DNA from: KBS50 sp042434095
GTDB taxonomy: Bacteria > Actinomycetota > Actinomycetes > Mycobacteriales > Micromonosporaceae
Direction: 5' to 3'
Length of the DNA: 64,000 bases
NCBI RefSeq assembly: GCF_042434095.1
Contig: NZ_JBHLUE010000034.1
Location: 345,499 to 409,498 of the forward strand
A program made the translations under genes and the position numbers. Below are positions 24,481 to 33,961 of the stretch, piece by piece. The notes beneath the pieces were generated by a model. That model saw only the letters and a list, made by a program, of their open reading frames with translations, searched no databases and was not told the DNA's origin. The first letter of the stretch is position 1. Each line of letters begins with the position of its first letter.

Positions 24481-24557
24481 TGGAGCCCCCGGCCGGGATC
24501 GAACCGGCGACATCTCGCTTACAAGGCGAGTGCTCTGGCCAACTGAGCTACAGGGGC
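24481..24557 (-). tRNA. tRNA-Thr (anticodon TGT)
   Basis: The minus strand folds as a full cloverleaf. The acceptor stem pairs GCCCCTG with CGGGGGC (one G-U), the D-arm contains AGCTCAGTTGGCCAGAGC, the anticodon stem CTCGC/GCGAG carries loop CTTGTAA (anticodon TGT, reading ACA), and a T-arm with GGTTCGATCCC follows. CCA is encoded at 24483-24481. It is the integration target of the island: its 3' 45 bp are duplicated at 16459-16503. Confidence 0.95.
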
Positions 24558-24946
24558 GCTGTTTCGAGGTCAGCATAGCGACTGATCACGGCCCGGACGG
24601 GCATCCGAGGGGCTGATCGTCCACTGGCCGACCAGGCCCTTCTCCCCCGGTGACGGGCCGGTCCACGCAGCGGAGCCACCCCCGACCGATTGATGCCCGG
24701 CACTCCGTTGCTGACCGGTATGCCCGGAGACCCCCGTCCCACCGCCGCGGTCACGCCTTGGCAGCGAACCGGAAACCGTTTACGGTGCAGTGACACGGAC
24801 GACACCCTCGACCAGGGAAACCTGGCCAAAGGGGGCCGACCGTCGGCCGGGGCCTCGCGCGCCGGCCTGGCCGGGGCATACGTCCCGGTCGCTCCTTCAC
24901 TCGGATCGTCCGGCACGTTCCTGCCGGTGAAAGGAAGCGCCGCACC
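24558..24946. promoter_or_regulatory. Region upstream of the sugar ABC ATPase gene
   Basis: There is no gene in these 389 nt. Near 24775-24786 lies ACCGTTTACGGT, an interrupted palindrome of the sort bound by LacI-family sugar regulators, and CCAGG-GAAA-CCTGG further down can form a small hairpin in the leader. A role in sugar-dependent control of the gene at 24947 is inference. Confidence 0.35.
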
Positions 24947-26038
<1,092 letters not shown>

Positions 26039-26057
26039 CGCCAGCCAGCAACGCCGA

Positions 26058-26094
26058 AAAGGGGGCGGTCCGCGCTACGCGGGCCGCCCCCTTT
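26058..26094 (+). terminator. Strong intrinsic-type terminator
   Basis: A stem of about 17 bp (AAAGGGGGCGGTCCGCG with its complement, one G-U pair) and a CTA loop, ending in CTTT. It begins 20 nt after the msiK stop. Confidence 0.85.
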
Positions 26095-26114
26095 CGGGTA
26101 CGTCGAGCCGGACC

Positions 26115-26168
26115 GTTAAGAAGGGTCCCCTGCTATACCGAAAACGATAAGAAGGGGCCCTTCCTTAC
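26115..26168. repeat. Dispersed GGGCCC double-palindrome element, copy 3
   Basis: Arms AAGGGTCCCC and AAGGGGCCCTT flank CTATACCGAAAACGATAA. It lies between convergent msiK and rlmB, and its last bases contain the TAA stop of rlmB. Confidence 0.85.
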
Positions 26169-27301
26169 ATCTCGGCGCGGCGGCGGGCCACCTCGGCCAG
26201 CGTGACGGCCGCGGCCACGCTGGCGTTCAGCGACTCCATCTCGGAGACCATCGGGATGCCCACCAGCAGGTCGCAGGTCTCGCCGACCAGCCGGGACAGC
26301 CCCCGACCCTCCGAGCCGACCACCACGACCAGCGGACCGACGGCCGCCTCCAGGTCGTACAGGTTGGTCTCGCCGTCGGCGTCCAGCCCGACCACCATGA
26401 AGCCGGCCTGCTGGCACGCCTTGAGCGCCCGGGTCAGGTTGGTCACCTGGCTCACCGGCACCCGGGCCGCCGCCCCGGCGCTGGTCCGCCAAGCGGTGGC
26501 GGTGATGCCGGCGGCCCGACGCTCCGGCACGAACACGCCCTGCGCGCCGAACGCCGCGGCCGACCGGAGCACCGCACCCAGGTTGCGCGGGTCGGTCACC
26601 CCGTCCAGCGCCACCAGCAGCGGGGCCGGCTGCTCCAGGGTGGCCGCCAGCAGGTCGTCGAACGGCTGGTACGCGAACGGCGGCACCTGCAGCCCGATGC
26701 CCTGGTGCAGCACGCCGCCGGTCATCCGGTCCAGCTCGCCGCGGCTGACCTCCATGATCGCCAGGCCGCGGTCGGCCGCCGTGCGTACCGTCTCGTTGAT
26801 CCGGTCATCGACGTCGATGCCCTGGGCCACGTAGAGCGCGGTGGCCGGCACCTGGGCGCGCAGCGCCTCCAGCACGGGGTTGCGCCCGACGAGCAACTCG
26901 GGGCCGTCCTTGGCCGGGTTGGACTTCCGGCCCGGCGCCACCCGCGGCCCGGACCGGGTGGGCGCCCCGCGTCCGCCGCCGGCCGCGCCCCGCGCGGCCG
27001 TGTGGCCGCCGGCCAGCCCGCGGCCACCGCCCCTGCCCCAGGTGGTGTCCTTGCTGCCCGGCTTTCCGATCTTGGGGGTACGTCCCTCCGCGGCGGCCGC
27101 CCGGCGCTCCTTGTCCTGCTTCCAGGCGGTGCGCTCGGGCAGCTTCTCGGTGCCCGAGTAGCCCTTGTGCCACGGCCGTTCGTCGGCGGGCAGGGTGCGG
27201 CCCCGACCCGCGAGCGAGTCGCGGTTCTTGCCGCCGGAGCCCTTCCGGGCCCCCTGCTTGGGGGCGACACGCCGGCCCCGACGTTGCGAGTTGCCGGCCA
27301 T
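26165..27301 (-). CDS. rlmB: 23S rRNA 2'-O-ribose methyltransferase, RlmB/TrmH family
   Basis: 378 residues. A basic, Gly/Arg-rich N-terminal extension of about 120 residues precedes the SpoU substrate-binding and knotted catalytic domains. The three SPOUT motifs are visible: DPRNLGAVLRSAAAFGAQ, VVVGSEGRGLSRLV and IPMVSEMESLNASVAAAVTL. Family role: 2'-O-methylation of a guanosine in 23S rRNA (G2251 in E. coli). The long N-terminus is common in actinobacteria. Its ATG overlaps the cysS stop by 4 nt. Some relatives of this group are antibiotic self-resistance methylases (TsnR), but the cysS neighbourhood supports the housekeeping role. Confidence 0.9.
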   Translation of the reverse strand: MAGNSQRRGRRVAPKQGARKGSGGKNRDSLAGRGRTLPADERPWHKGYSGTEKLPERTAWKQDKERRAAAAEGRTPKIGKPGSKDTTWGRGGGRGLAGGHTAARGAAGGGRGAPTRSGPRVAPGRKSNPAKDGPELLVGRNPVLEALRAQVPATALYVAQGIDVDDRINETVRTAADRGLAIMEVSRGELDRMTGGVLHQGIGLQVPPFAYQPFDDLLAATLEQPAPLLVALDGVTDPRNLGAVLRSAAAFGAQGVFVPERRAAGITATAWRTSAGAAARVPVSQVTNLTRALKACQQAGFMVVGLDADGETNLYDLEAAVGPLVVVVGSEGRGLSRLVGETCDLLVGIPMVSEMESLNASVAAAVTLAEVARRRAEM

Positions 27302-28716
27302 CAGTCCTGATCTCCGATCGTCCAGCGCGGTCCCTGCGGGGTGTCTTCGACCACCACGCCGGCCCGCTTGAGTTGGTCCCGTACCGCGTCCGCGGCCGGC
27401 CAGTCCTTCCGGGCCCGCGCCTGGGCCCGCTGCTCCAGCGCCAGCGCCACCAGCGAGTCGACCACGGACCGCAGGTCGTCGGTGGGCTCGCCGCCGGTCC
27501 AGGCCGGGTCCAGCGGGTCGAGGCCCAGCACGTCCAGCATCGCCCGGGTGGCGGCCAGCGCATCACGTACGGCGGCGTCGTCGCCGGCCGCGAGGCCCGA
27601 GTTGCCCTCCCGGAGCACGTCGTGCAGCACGGCCAGCGCGGCCGAGGTGTTCAGGTCATCGTCCATGGCGGCCGCGAACCCCGCCGGCAGTGCGCCGGGC
27701 GCGCCGGCGCCGACCCGTTCGGCGGCGCGCTGAACGAAGCCCTCGATCCGCCGGAAGGCGACCGCCGACTCGCGCAGCGCCTCCTCGGTGTAGTCGATCC
27801 GGGAGCGGTAGTGCGCGGCCACGATGTAGTAGCGCAGCTCGACCGGGCGCACCCCGAGGCTCGCCACGTACGCCAGGTCCAGCGCGTTGCCGACCGACTT
27901 GCCCATCTTGACCCCGGACAGGCTGAGCAGCCCGTGGTGCACCCAGAACCGCGCGAACGGCAGCCCGGCCGAGCGCGACTGGGCGATCTCGTTCTCGTGG
28001 TGCGGGAAGATCAGGTCGAGGCCGCCGCCGTGGATGTCGAACTCGTCGCCCAGGTAGCGCCGGCACATGGCCGAGCACTCGATGTGCCAGCCGGGCCGGC
28101 CCCGGCCCCAGGGCGACGGCCAGTACGCGTCGGCCGGCTCGTCCGGCTTGACGCCCTTCCACAGCGCGAAGTCCCGGGGGTCGCGCTTGGCCCGGTCCGG
28201 CGCGTCGTCGGCGGGAAGCATGGCGTCCGGCTGCTGGCCGGAGAGCGAGCCGTAGTCCGGATCGGAGGTGACGTCGAAGTAGACGTCGCCCGATCCGTCC
28301 CCGGCCGGGTAGGCGTGCCCGGACTCGATCAGCTCGGCGATCAGCTCGTGCATCTCTGGGATGTGCCCGGTGGCCCGCGGCTCGTACGTGGGCGGCAGCA
28401 CGTTCAGCGCCCGGTAGTCGGCGGCCAGCAGCAGCTCGTTGGCGTACGCGATCGCCCAGAACGGTCGACCCTGCTCGATCGACTTGACCAGGATCTTGTC
28501 GTCGATGTCGGTGAGGTTGCGGATGAACCGGACCTCGTAGCCAGAGTGCAGTAGCCAGCGCCGGAGCACGTCGTAGTTGACCCCGGAGCGAAGGTGGCCG
28601 ATGTGGGCGGGCGCCTGAAGGGTGAGACCACACAGGTAGACCCCCACCTTGCCGGCCTCGCGGGGCACGAAGTCCCGCACCGATCGGGTGGCGGTGTCAT
28701 ACAGGCGTAGCGTCAC
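27301..28716 (-). CDS. cysS: Cysteinyl-tRNA synthetase
   Basis: 471 residues, class I synthetase. HIGH motif: APAHIGHLRSG (about residue 36-46). KMSKS motif: KMGKSVGNA (about 270-278). Zinc ligands include the Cys of VYLCGLT and the Cys/His sites SAMCRRYLG and HHENEIAQS. A C-terminal helical domain is present, which distinguishes it from the shorter MshC mycothiol ligase. The start is GTG 28716, preceded by TACCCT and 6 nt, typical of a leaderless actinobacterial transcript. It is coupled to rlmB by a 4-nt overlap. Confidence 0.92.
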   Translation of the reverse strand: MTLRLYDTATRSVRDFVPREAGKVGVYLCGLTLQAPAHIGHLRSGVNYDVLRRWLLHSGYEVRFIRNLTDIDDKILVKSIEQGRPFWAIAYANELLLAADYRALNVLPPTYEPRATGHIPEMHELIAELIESGHAYPAGDGSGDVYFDVTSDPDYGSLSGQQPDAMLPADDAPDRAKRDPRDFALWKGVKPDEPADAYWPSPWGRGRPGWHIECSAMCRRYLGDEFDIHGGGLDLIFPHHENEIAQSRSAGLPFARFWVHHGLLSLSGVKMGKSVGNALDLAYVASLGVRPVELRYYIVAAHYRSRIDYTEEALRESAVAFRRIEGFVQRAAERVGAGAPGALPAGFAAAMDDDLNTSAALAVLHDVLREGNSGLAAGDDAAVRDALAATRAMLDVLGLDPLDPAWTGGEPTDDLRSVVDSLVALALEQRAQARARKDWPAADAVRDQLKRAGVVVEDTPQGPRWTIGDQD

Positions 28717-28722
28717 CCGACA

Positions 28723-28728
28723 AGGGTA
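28723..28728 (-). promoter_or_regulatory. -10 box of cysS, leaderless type
   Basis: TACCCT followed by TGTCGG and the GTG start; transcription would begin at or within 1 nt of the start codon. The same arrangement is seen for radA, disA and the gene starting at 38743. Confidence 0.6.
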
Positions 28729-28787
28729 GCCGGCCGCCCCGCACCCGAGGTGACCGAGCCGACCCACCCGGGCCGTACGCTTCGGGA

Positions 28788-29789
28788 ATGGACACGGCGG
28801 GCCAGCCGGGACGGCCGGTACGGGCGGCGGACCCGGCGCGGACCGCGGATCCGGCGCGGACCGCGGACCCGGCGCGGGCCGCGGACCCGGCGCGGGCCGC
28901 GGACCCGGCGCGGACCGCGGACCCGGCGCGGGCCGCGGACCCGGCGCGGGCCGCGGACCCGGCGCGGACCGCGGACCCGGCGCGGACCGCGGACCCGGCG
29001 CGGGCCGCGGACCCGGCGCGGACCGCGGACCCGGCGCGGACCGCGGACCCGGCGCGGACCGCGGACCCGGCGCGGACCGCGGACCCGGCGCGGACCGCGG
29101 ACCCGGCGCGGACCGCGGACCCGGCGCGGACCGCGGACCCGGCGACGCGGGCGGGCCGGCCGGTCGAGTTGGCGCAGACCCTGGACCGCGGGCTGCGGCT
29201 GCTGCATCTGGTGGCCGAGGCGCCCGGCGGGCTGACCGTCACCGAGGCGGCGCTGCGGCTCGGGGTCGGCCGCACGGTGGTCTACCGGCTGGTCGGGTCG
29301 CTCAGCGAGCACGGGATGGTGCGCCGGGACCCCAACGGGCGGCTTCGGCTGGGCGTGGGGGTGCTGCACCTGGCCCGGCGGGCGCAGCCGCTGCTGGCCG
29401 AGGGGGCGCTGCCGGCGCTACGCCGGCTGGCCGAGCAGACCGGCGCGACCGCCCATCTCACCGTGGTGGAGGGCGGCGAGGGCGTGGCGCTCGCCGTGGT
29501 CGAGCCGAGCTGGACGGCCTTCCACGTGGCGTACCGGACCGGGTCCCGGCACCCGCTGGACCGCGGGGCGGCCGGGCAGGCCATCCTGGCCGGGCGCCGC
29601 GGCCAGGACCGGCCGGTGGCCACGAGCGGTGAGCTGCAACCCGGCGCGTACGGGGTGGCCGCGCCGGTGCTCGGCGTGCCGGGGCTGGAGGCCAGCGTGG
29701 GCGTGGTGGCGCTGGCCCCGCTGGAAGCCGCCGCGGTCGGCGGCCAAGTGCTGGCGGCGGCCGAGGCCGTGGCGCGCGCCCTCGGCTGA
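28788..29789 (+). CDS. IclR-family transcriptional regulator with long ADPAR repeat N-terminus
   Basis: 333 residues. Residues 1-12 are followed by about 18 copies of the hexapeptide (A/T)-A-D-P-A-R (to about 122). Then comes a normal IclR protein: winged helix-turn-helix (LAQTLDRGLRLLHLVAEAPG, then LTVTEAALRLGVGRTVVYRL) and the ligand-binding domain (ATAHLTVVEGGEGVALAVVE, HPLDRGAAGQAILAG). IclR proteins control catabolic genes through a small effector; the target is unknown. The repeat region is perfect-codon minisatellite DNA. A start inside or after the repeats, for example a GTG near the end of the repeats, would also leave a complete regulator. Confidence 0.85.
   Translation: MDTAGQPGRPVRAADPARTADPARTADPARAADPARAADPARTADPARAADPARAADPARTADPARTADPARAADPARTADPARTADPARTADPARTADPARTADPARTADPARTADPATRAGRPVELAQTLDRGLRLLHLVAEAPGGLTVTEAALRLGVGRTVVYRLVGSLSEHGMVRRDPNGRLRLGVGVLHLARRAQPLLAEGALPALRRLAEQTGATAHLTVVEGGEGVALAVVEPSWTAFHVAYRTGSRHPLDRGAAGQAILAGRRGQDRPVATSGELQPGAYGVAAPVLGVPGLEASVGVVALAPLEAAAVGGQVLAAAEAVARALG
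28824..29148. repeat. 18-bp minisatellite coding for (A/T)ADPAR
   Basis: About 18 tandem copies of GCGGACCCGGCGCGG plus ACC or GCC, in frame with the IclR gene. Differences between units are almost confined to one base (A or G), so the array has expanded recently. Confidence 0.9.
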
Positions 29790-30088
29790 GCCGAGCCACT
29801 CCAGACCCGCCCCGCCTGGCTGAGCCGAGCCACTCCGGACCCGCCCCGCCTGGCTGAGCCGAGCCGCTCCGGACCCGCCCCGCCTGGCTGAGCCGCATCC
29901 CGGCGTCCGGCCGTCCCCACGACCTGGCGCCCCGACGTCCGGCCGTCCCGACGTCCCGACGTGCGGCCGTCCCGCCGTCCCGACGTCCGGCCGTCCCGCC
30001 GTCCCGACGTCCGGCCGTCCCGCCGTCCCGACGTCCGGCCGTCCCGGCGTCCCGGCGTCCCGGCGTCCCGGCGTCCCGGCGTTCGGGC
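29790..30088. repeat. Two tandem-repeat arrays between convergent genes
   Basis: 29790-29892 holds about three copies of a unit of about 35 bp beginning TGAGCCGAGCC(A/G)CTCC. 29930-30085 holds many copies of short CGTCCCGACGTCCGGC-type units. No gene is supported in this stretch between the IclR gene and the multicopper oxidase. Confidence 0.75.
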
Positions 30089-30140
30089 GTTAAGAAGGGC
30101 CCCCTGCTATACAAAAAGCGATAACAAGGGGCCCTTCCTT
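30089..30140. repeat. Dispersed GGGCCC double-palindrome element, copy 4
   Basis: Arms around CTATACAAAAAGCGATAA, almost identical to copy 2. It lies 4 nt beyond the stop of the multicopper oxidase gene. Confidence 0.85.
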
Positions 30141-30144
30141 CGGG

Positions 30145-33100
30145 TCAGGCCGGGGTTTTCACGGCGATCGCGGAGGTGAAGCCGGAGCTGCCGGCGGCGT
30201 TGATGGCGGCGATCCGGTAGTAGTAGGTGGTGTTCCGGGCCCGGCCGGTGTCGACGAAGCTACGGCTGGCGGCGGAGAGATTGAACGTGATGAGGTTGGC
30301 GGTGAAGGCCGCGTCGGTGGCCCGCTGGAGGGTGAACCCGGTGACGACGCTGCCGGCGCTCTCCGACCAGGTGACGGTGATGGTGGCCGTGTTGCCGGCG
30401 GCGGCCACCGCGGTTCCCTGCAGGTTGGTGGGCACCGCCGGCACGGCGGGCGTGGTCGCGGTGGCCACGTTGGAGAACGGCGAGAAGGCGCCCAGATAGC
30501 TGGTGCGGACCCGGTAGTAGTAGACGGTGTTGGCCGAGACGGTGGTGTCGGTGTAGGTGTTCGTGACGCCCAGCGACACGGTCACCAGCCCGGCGGTGAA
30601 CGTCGGGTTGGTGGCCCGTTGCACCTGCACGCCGGTGGCGTACGAGTTGTTCGTCCAGTTCAGGACGACCCGCAACGGCGTTCCGGTGGGCACCGTGGCG
30701 ACCAGCCCGGTCGGCGCGGCCAGGGACACGCTGGCCGAGGCGGTGGCCGTCCACGCCGAGTAGGACGCGGAGTTCTCCGCCCGCACCCGGTAGTAGTACG
30801 TCACCCCGGGCACCGCCGTGGTGTCGGTGAACGTGGTGGCGCCGGCCGGCAGGTTGAAGCTGATCAGGCCGGTGCTGAAGTTGGCGTCGGTGGCGCGTTG
30901 CAGCAGCACGTTGGTGGCGGCCGGCAGGGTGGCGTTGTTGGTCCAGCGCAGGACGATGGACGGCGGGACGCTGACCGAGCCCGGCGAAGCGGTCGCGGTG
31001 AGCCCGGTCGGCGGGGCCGGGGACACCTGGATCACGATCGGGCGCATCATGTCGAAGTCCTCGTGATCCACCATGTGGCAGTGCCAGACGTACTCCCAGC
31101 CGAAGTTGTAGGGGACGTTCGTGACCACGGCCGGGTCGCCGGTGGCCGGGTCGATCTGGGCGAAGCCGTTCGTGGTGCCCGGCACCTGGGTCGGGTCGAG
31201 CAGCCGCACGCTGTCGCCGACCTTGAACGGCGGGTTGGCCGGCAGCGCGGGCCGCATCGCCACGATCACGTCCTCCAGCGGGTTCATCCGGACGGTGTCC
31301 TTCCACCCCAGCTCGTTCGGGTCAGGCGGGCTGTAGACGCCGTCCCAGCCGACCCGGTTGACCAGCTGCACGTTGAAGTAGTGGAAGTGGATGGCGTGCG
31401 TGTCCACCCCGTTGTGGGTGACCTTCCACAGCTGGGTGCCGTCGCCCGGCGAGCCCACCGGGGTGGCCAGGTTGGACATCCGCAGGATCTCGGTGGGCGG
31501 GTTGATGTACGGCAGCGGGATGGTGGTCTGGATGAACGCCGAGGTCTTCGGCAGTTCCACGCCCAGGTTGGTGTTCATCCGGCCGTAGACCGGGTCGAAG
31601 TCCTCGACGATGGCCTTGGGCTGCAGGTCCAGCGTCACCGGGGTGACGCCGCCGACCGGCACGAAGGTCAGGTCGGTGGCCTGGATGGAGGCGTACGTGT
31701 TGTGCGTGACGTTCAAACCGAACGGCACGTTGTACGCGATCTCCGGCACGATCGGCTTGGGCTGGCTCTGCCCGTACGCCTGCGGCAGCCGCGCCTCGAG
31801 CTTGGCCAGGTCGAACGGCGCGGCCGGGGTGCCGGACACCTGGAACTGCAGCAACGTCCGGGTGTTCGGCCCATACCCGGGCAGGGTGCTGGGCGCGCCG
31901 CCGGCGTCGGTCCGGTCCGGGTCGTCGGTGTAGTAGTCGTAGCGCGGGTCGAAGCCGGGGATCGGCGCCGGGCAGTCCTGATAGAGGATGATCTTGCTGC
32001 CCGGCGGCGCCGACGAGAAGTCCACGATCACGTCGGCCCGCTCCGCCGGCCCGAGCAGCAGCGAGTGGTCGGTGACGTTGAGCACGGTGGCGGACCGCCG
32101 GTCGTACTGGTAGTTGATCGGCTGCGGCGGGACGATGGCCACGCCGGGCAGGAAGCCGCCCTCGTTGCCGATCTGGATCCAGTCCGGGCCGACCGACGCC
32201 GGGTCCGGCACCCCACCCTCACGGCCGTCGGTCGGCCAGGTCGGCGGGAAGTCTGGGTTCGGGCACGCCTCCACCATCGTCACCTCGCCGGCCGCCCCGT
32301 CGGCCAGGGTGCCGTCCGGGTTCCACATGGTGCCGTTGGAGGCCGCGTAGTAGAGCTGCAGGTTGAGGAAGCGGTCGTTGCAGGCGTTCAGGATCCGGAA
32401 CCGGTACGCCTTGGGCTGCACCTGCAGCGTCGGATAGGGGACGCCGTTGACCAGCACGGTGTCGGCGAACGACTCCGGCACCACCGACGGGGTGGGGGTG
32501 TCCGGCTGCAACGGTGGCTCCCAGGGCCGGTTCACCGGGTCGTAGTACGGGTTGGGCACCGGCCCGTGCTCGATGCCGGTGAACGGCGGCCAGAACCAGG
32601 GGCCGTAGTCCCAGCGCCCCATCACGTTGATGCCGGTGTCGTTGTACGGGTTCTGGTTGGGCATGTAGACGTGCGGGAACCACAGGCTCCCCTTGCCGCC
32701 CCAGTTGGCGGTGTCCCAGGTGGGATCCTGCGCGGCCAGCTGGGTGGGGTCCGGCACGAACGTCTTGTCCTGGAACACCAGCTCGGTGTAGTCGGCCGGG
32801 ATCACCCCGTCGGTGATCATCTGCTGCTCGACCGGGTCGCTGATGAAGTACGTGCTGATCTGCCCGCTGTACGGGGTCAGGTGGGTTATCCCCTCGGTGT
32901 GGTCGTGGAACCACAGCATCCGGGCGCTCTGCTGGTTGGGGTAGTAGAACGTCATGGCGCCGGGCCCCGGGTCGGGCATGTCCGGCACATTGGCATAGCT
33001 GGCCCCGCGCGGGTACGACGTCACCTGGGCGGCCGGGGTGAACCACTGCAGCGGCGTGCCGTCGCTGATCCACTGGGTCTCGCCACCGTGCAGGTGGACG

Positions 33101-33741
33101 ATGGCCCGGTTCTGCGTATACAGCTCGGTGGGGCTCAGCGGACCGGTGCCCGCGCCGCCGATGGTGATGTCCACCGGCAGGAACAGGTTTCCCGTGGGAA
33201 GCTGGTTGACCAGCTTGACCCGCACCGGCCGGTTCCGCCTCGTCATGATCACCGGACCGCCGTAGTAGGGCCGGGCCGGCGGGGCGATGGTGTTGTGGCC
33301 CTGCGCGTCGGTGCCGTTGTTGAGCTGCTTGTAGCCGCGCAGCCGGGTGGCCGGCAGGTCCCGGTGCAGCTGCTGGGTGTACTGCTGGATGCCGATCTCG
33401 TAGTAGTCGCTGCCCGGGTAGGTGATGGTGTCCGGCACCGCCACCGGGATGTAGTTGCCCAGGTCGTCGGCGTTGGCCGGCCCGAAGCCGGGCAGCCGGT
33501 CGATGAACTTCCGCATGCCGGTGCCGGTCTGCACCACGCCGCCCACCACCACCGGCAGCGGGCTGTTGGCGAAGTTCGGGATGAAGTCGAAGTAGTCCGG
33601 CGGGGCCGCCGCCGGCGCCGGCAGGTCCTCCTCCGTCGGCGCGTCCGGCGTGTCCTGCCGCGGGATCACCGCGGGCGCCAGGGCAACCGACCCTTCCTCG
33701 GTTTCGGCGCCTTCTGGTTGTTGGTTGGGGTTCTCGGGCAT
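30145..33741 (-). CDS. Large multicopper oxidase with three fibronectin type III repeats
   Basis: 1198 residues. Copper motifs appear in order: IVHLHGG (about 215), WFHDHTEGITH (about 280), HAIHFHYFNVQ (about 784) and WHCHMVDHEDFDMM (about 888-901, including the type 1 Cys and an axial Met). This gives a complete four-copper site. A long insertion lies between the second and third motifs. The last about 290 residues are three FnIII-like repeats, each with a L-Q-R-A-T and a Y-Y-Y-R core. No signal peptide or TAT motif is visible at the ATG (33741, with GGGAGGAG upstream), although FnIII modules suggest an extracellular protein. Substrate could be Mn(II), phenolics or bilirubin-like compounds; this cannot be decided here. 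Confidence 0.85.
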   Translation of the reverse strand: MPENPNQQPEGAETEEGSVALAPAVIPRQDTPDAPTEEDLPAPAAAPPDYFDFIPNFANSPLPVVVGGVVQTGTGMRKFIDRLPGFGPANADDLGNYIPVAVPDTITYPGSDYYEIGIQQYTQQLHRDLPATRLRGYKQLNNGTDAQGHNTIAPPARPYYGGPVIMTRRNRPVRVKLVNQLPTGNLFLPVDITIGGAGTGPLSPTELYTQNRAIVHLHGGETQWISDGTPLQWFTPAAQVTSYPRGASYANVPDMPDPGPGAMTFYYPNQQSARMLWFHDHTEGITHLTPYSGQISTYFISDPVEQQMITDGVIPADYTELVFQDKTFVPDPTQLAAQDPTWDTANWGGKGSLWFPHVYMPNQNPYNDTGINVMGRWDYGPWFWPPFTGIEHGPVPNPYYDPVNRPWEPPLQPDTPTPSVVPESFADTVLVNGVPYPTLQVQPKAYRFRILNACNDRFLNLQLYYAASNGTMWNPDGTLADGAAGEVTMVEACPNPDFPPTWPTDGREGGVPDPASVGPDWIQIGNEGGFLPGVAIVPPQPINYQYDRRSATVLNVTDHSLLLGPAERADVIVDFSSAPPGSKIILYQDCPAPIPGFDPRYDYYTDDPDRTDAGGAPSTLPGYGPNTRTLLQFQVSGTPAAPFDLAKLEARLPQAYGQSQPKPIVPEIAYNVPFGLNVTHNTYASIQATDLTFVPVGGVTPVTLDLQPKAIVEDFDPVYGRMNTNLGVELPKTSAFIQTTIPLPYINPPTEILRMSNLATPVGSPGDGTQLWKVTHNGVDTHAIHFHYFNVQLVNRVGWDGVYSPPDPNELGWKDTVRMNPLEDVIVAMRPALPANPPFKVGDSVRLLDPTQVPGTTNGFAQIDPATGDPAVVTNVPYNFGWEYVWHCHMVDHEDFDMMRPIVIQVSPAPPTGLTATASPGSVSVPPSIVLRWTNNATLPAATNVLLQRATDANFSTGLISFNLPAGATTFTDTTAVPGVTYYYRVRAENSASYSAWTATASASVSLAAPTGLVATVPTGTPLRVVLNWTNNSYATGVQVQRATNPTFTAGLVTVSLGVTNTYTDTTVSANTVYYYRVRTSYLGAFSPFSNVATATTPAVPAVPTNLQGTAVAAAGNTATITVTWSESAGSVVTGFTLQRATDAAFTANLITFNLSAASRSFVDTGRARNTTYYYRIAAINAAGSSGFTSAIAVKTPA

Positions 33742-33961
33742 GCCCTGCTCCTCCCCGGCGCGGGCACACCCTGTCGAACACCCCTCGTTGGGCCCCACTG
33801 TCCCCGCGTCAGCGTCCAGTGACGTTACGTAGTCATTGGACTACCAGCGGAGATCGATAAACACCCCCATTTTGTCGGTTACAACAGACAGACCAGCAAA
33901 AACGGCGTTCGGCCCACCAATCGGGACAACGCCCGGTTGATGACTCAGCGCGACAGCGGAC

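Larger units (their letters stand above)
16459..24525. mobile_element. tRNA-Thr-associated genomic island (decayed integrative element)
   Basis: The island is bounded by a 45-bp direct repeat: 24481-24525 is the 3' part of an intact tRNA-Thr(TGT) gene, and 16459-16503 is a displaced copy differing at two positions. The integrase fragment lies next to the intact tRNA, as expected. The interior 17.2-20.7 kb is distinctly lower in GC than its neighbours. Cargo: a frameshifted small gene, a BcgI-like restriction-modification system, an IS481-type insertion and IS remnants. No transfer or replication genes remain, and the integrase lacks its N-terminal half, so the island should be immobile. Confidence 0.75.

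Noticed and set aside
16459..24525. A complete, transferable actinomycete integrative conjugative element
   Set aside because: No Tra/FtsK-type translocase, replication initiator or excisionase is present, and the integrase is truncated. Only a remnant island is supported.
27301..28716. Mycothiol ligase MshC instead of CysS
   Set aside because: The protein is about 60 residues longer than MshC, has the C-terminal helical domain, and is coupled to rlmB as cysS is in mycobacteria.
28824..29148. A CRISPR-like array
   Set aside because: The units are contiguous 18-bp tandem repeats without spacers and lie in frame inside an IclR gene. No cas genes occur in the window.
30619..33822. A very long plus-strand open frame opposite the multicopper oxidase
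   Set aside because: Its composition is Arg/His/Val/Gly-rich with no domain. It is the antisense shadow common in high-GC genes, while the minus strand has clear copper motifs.
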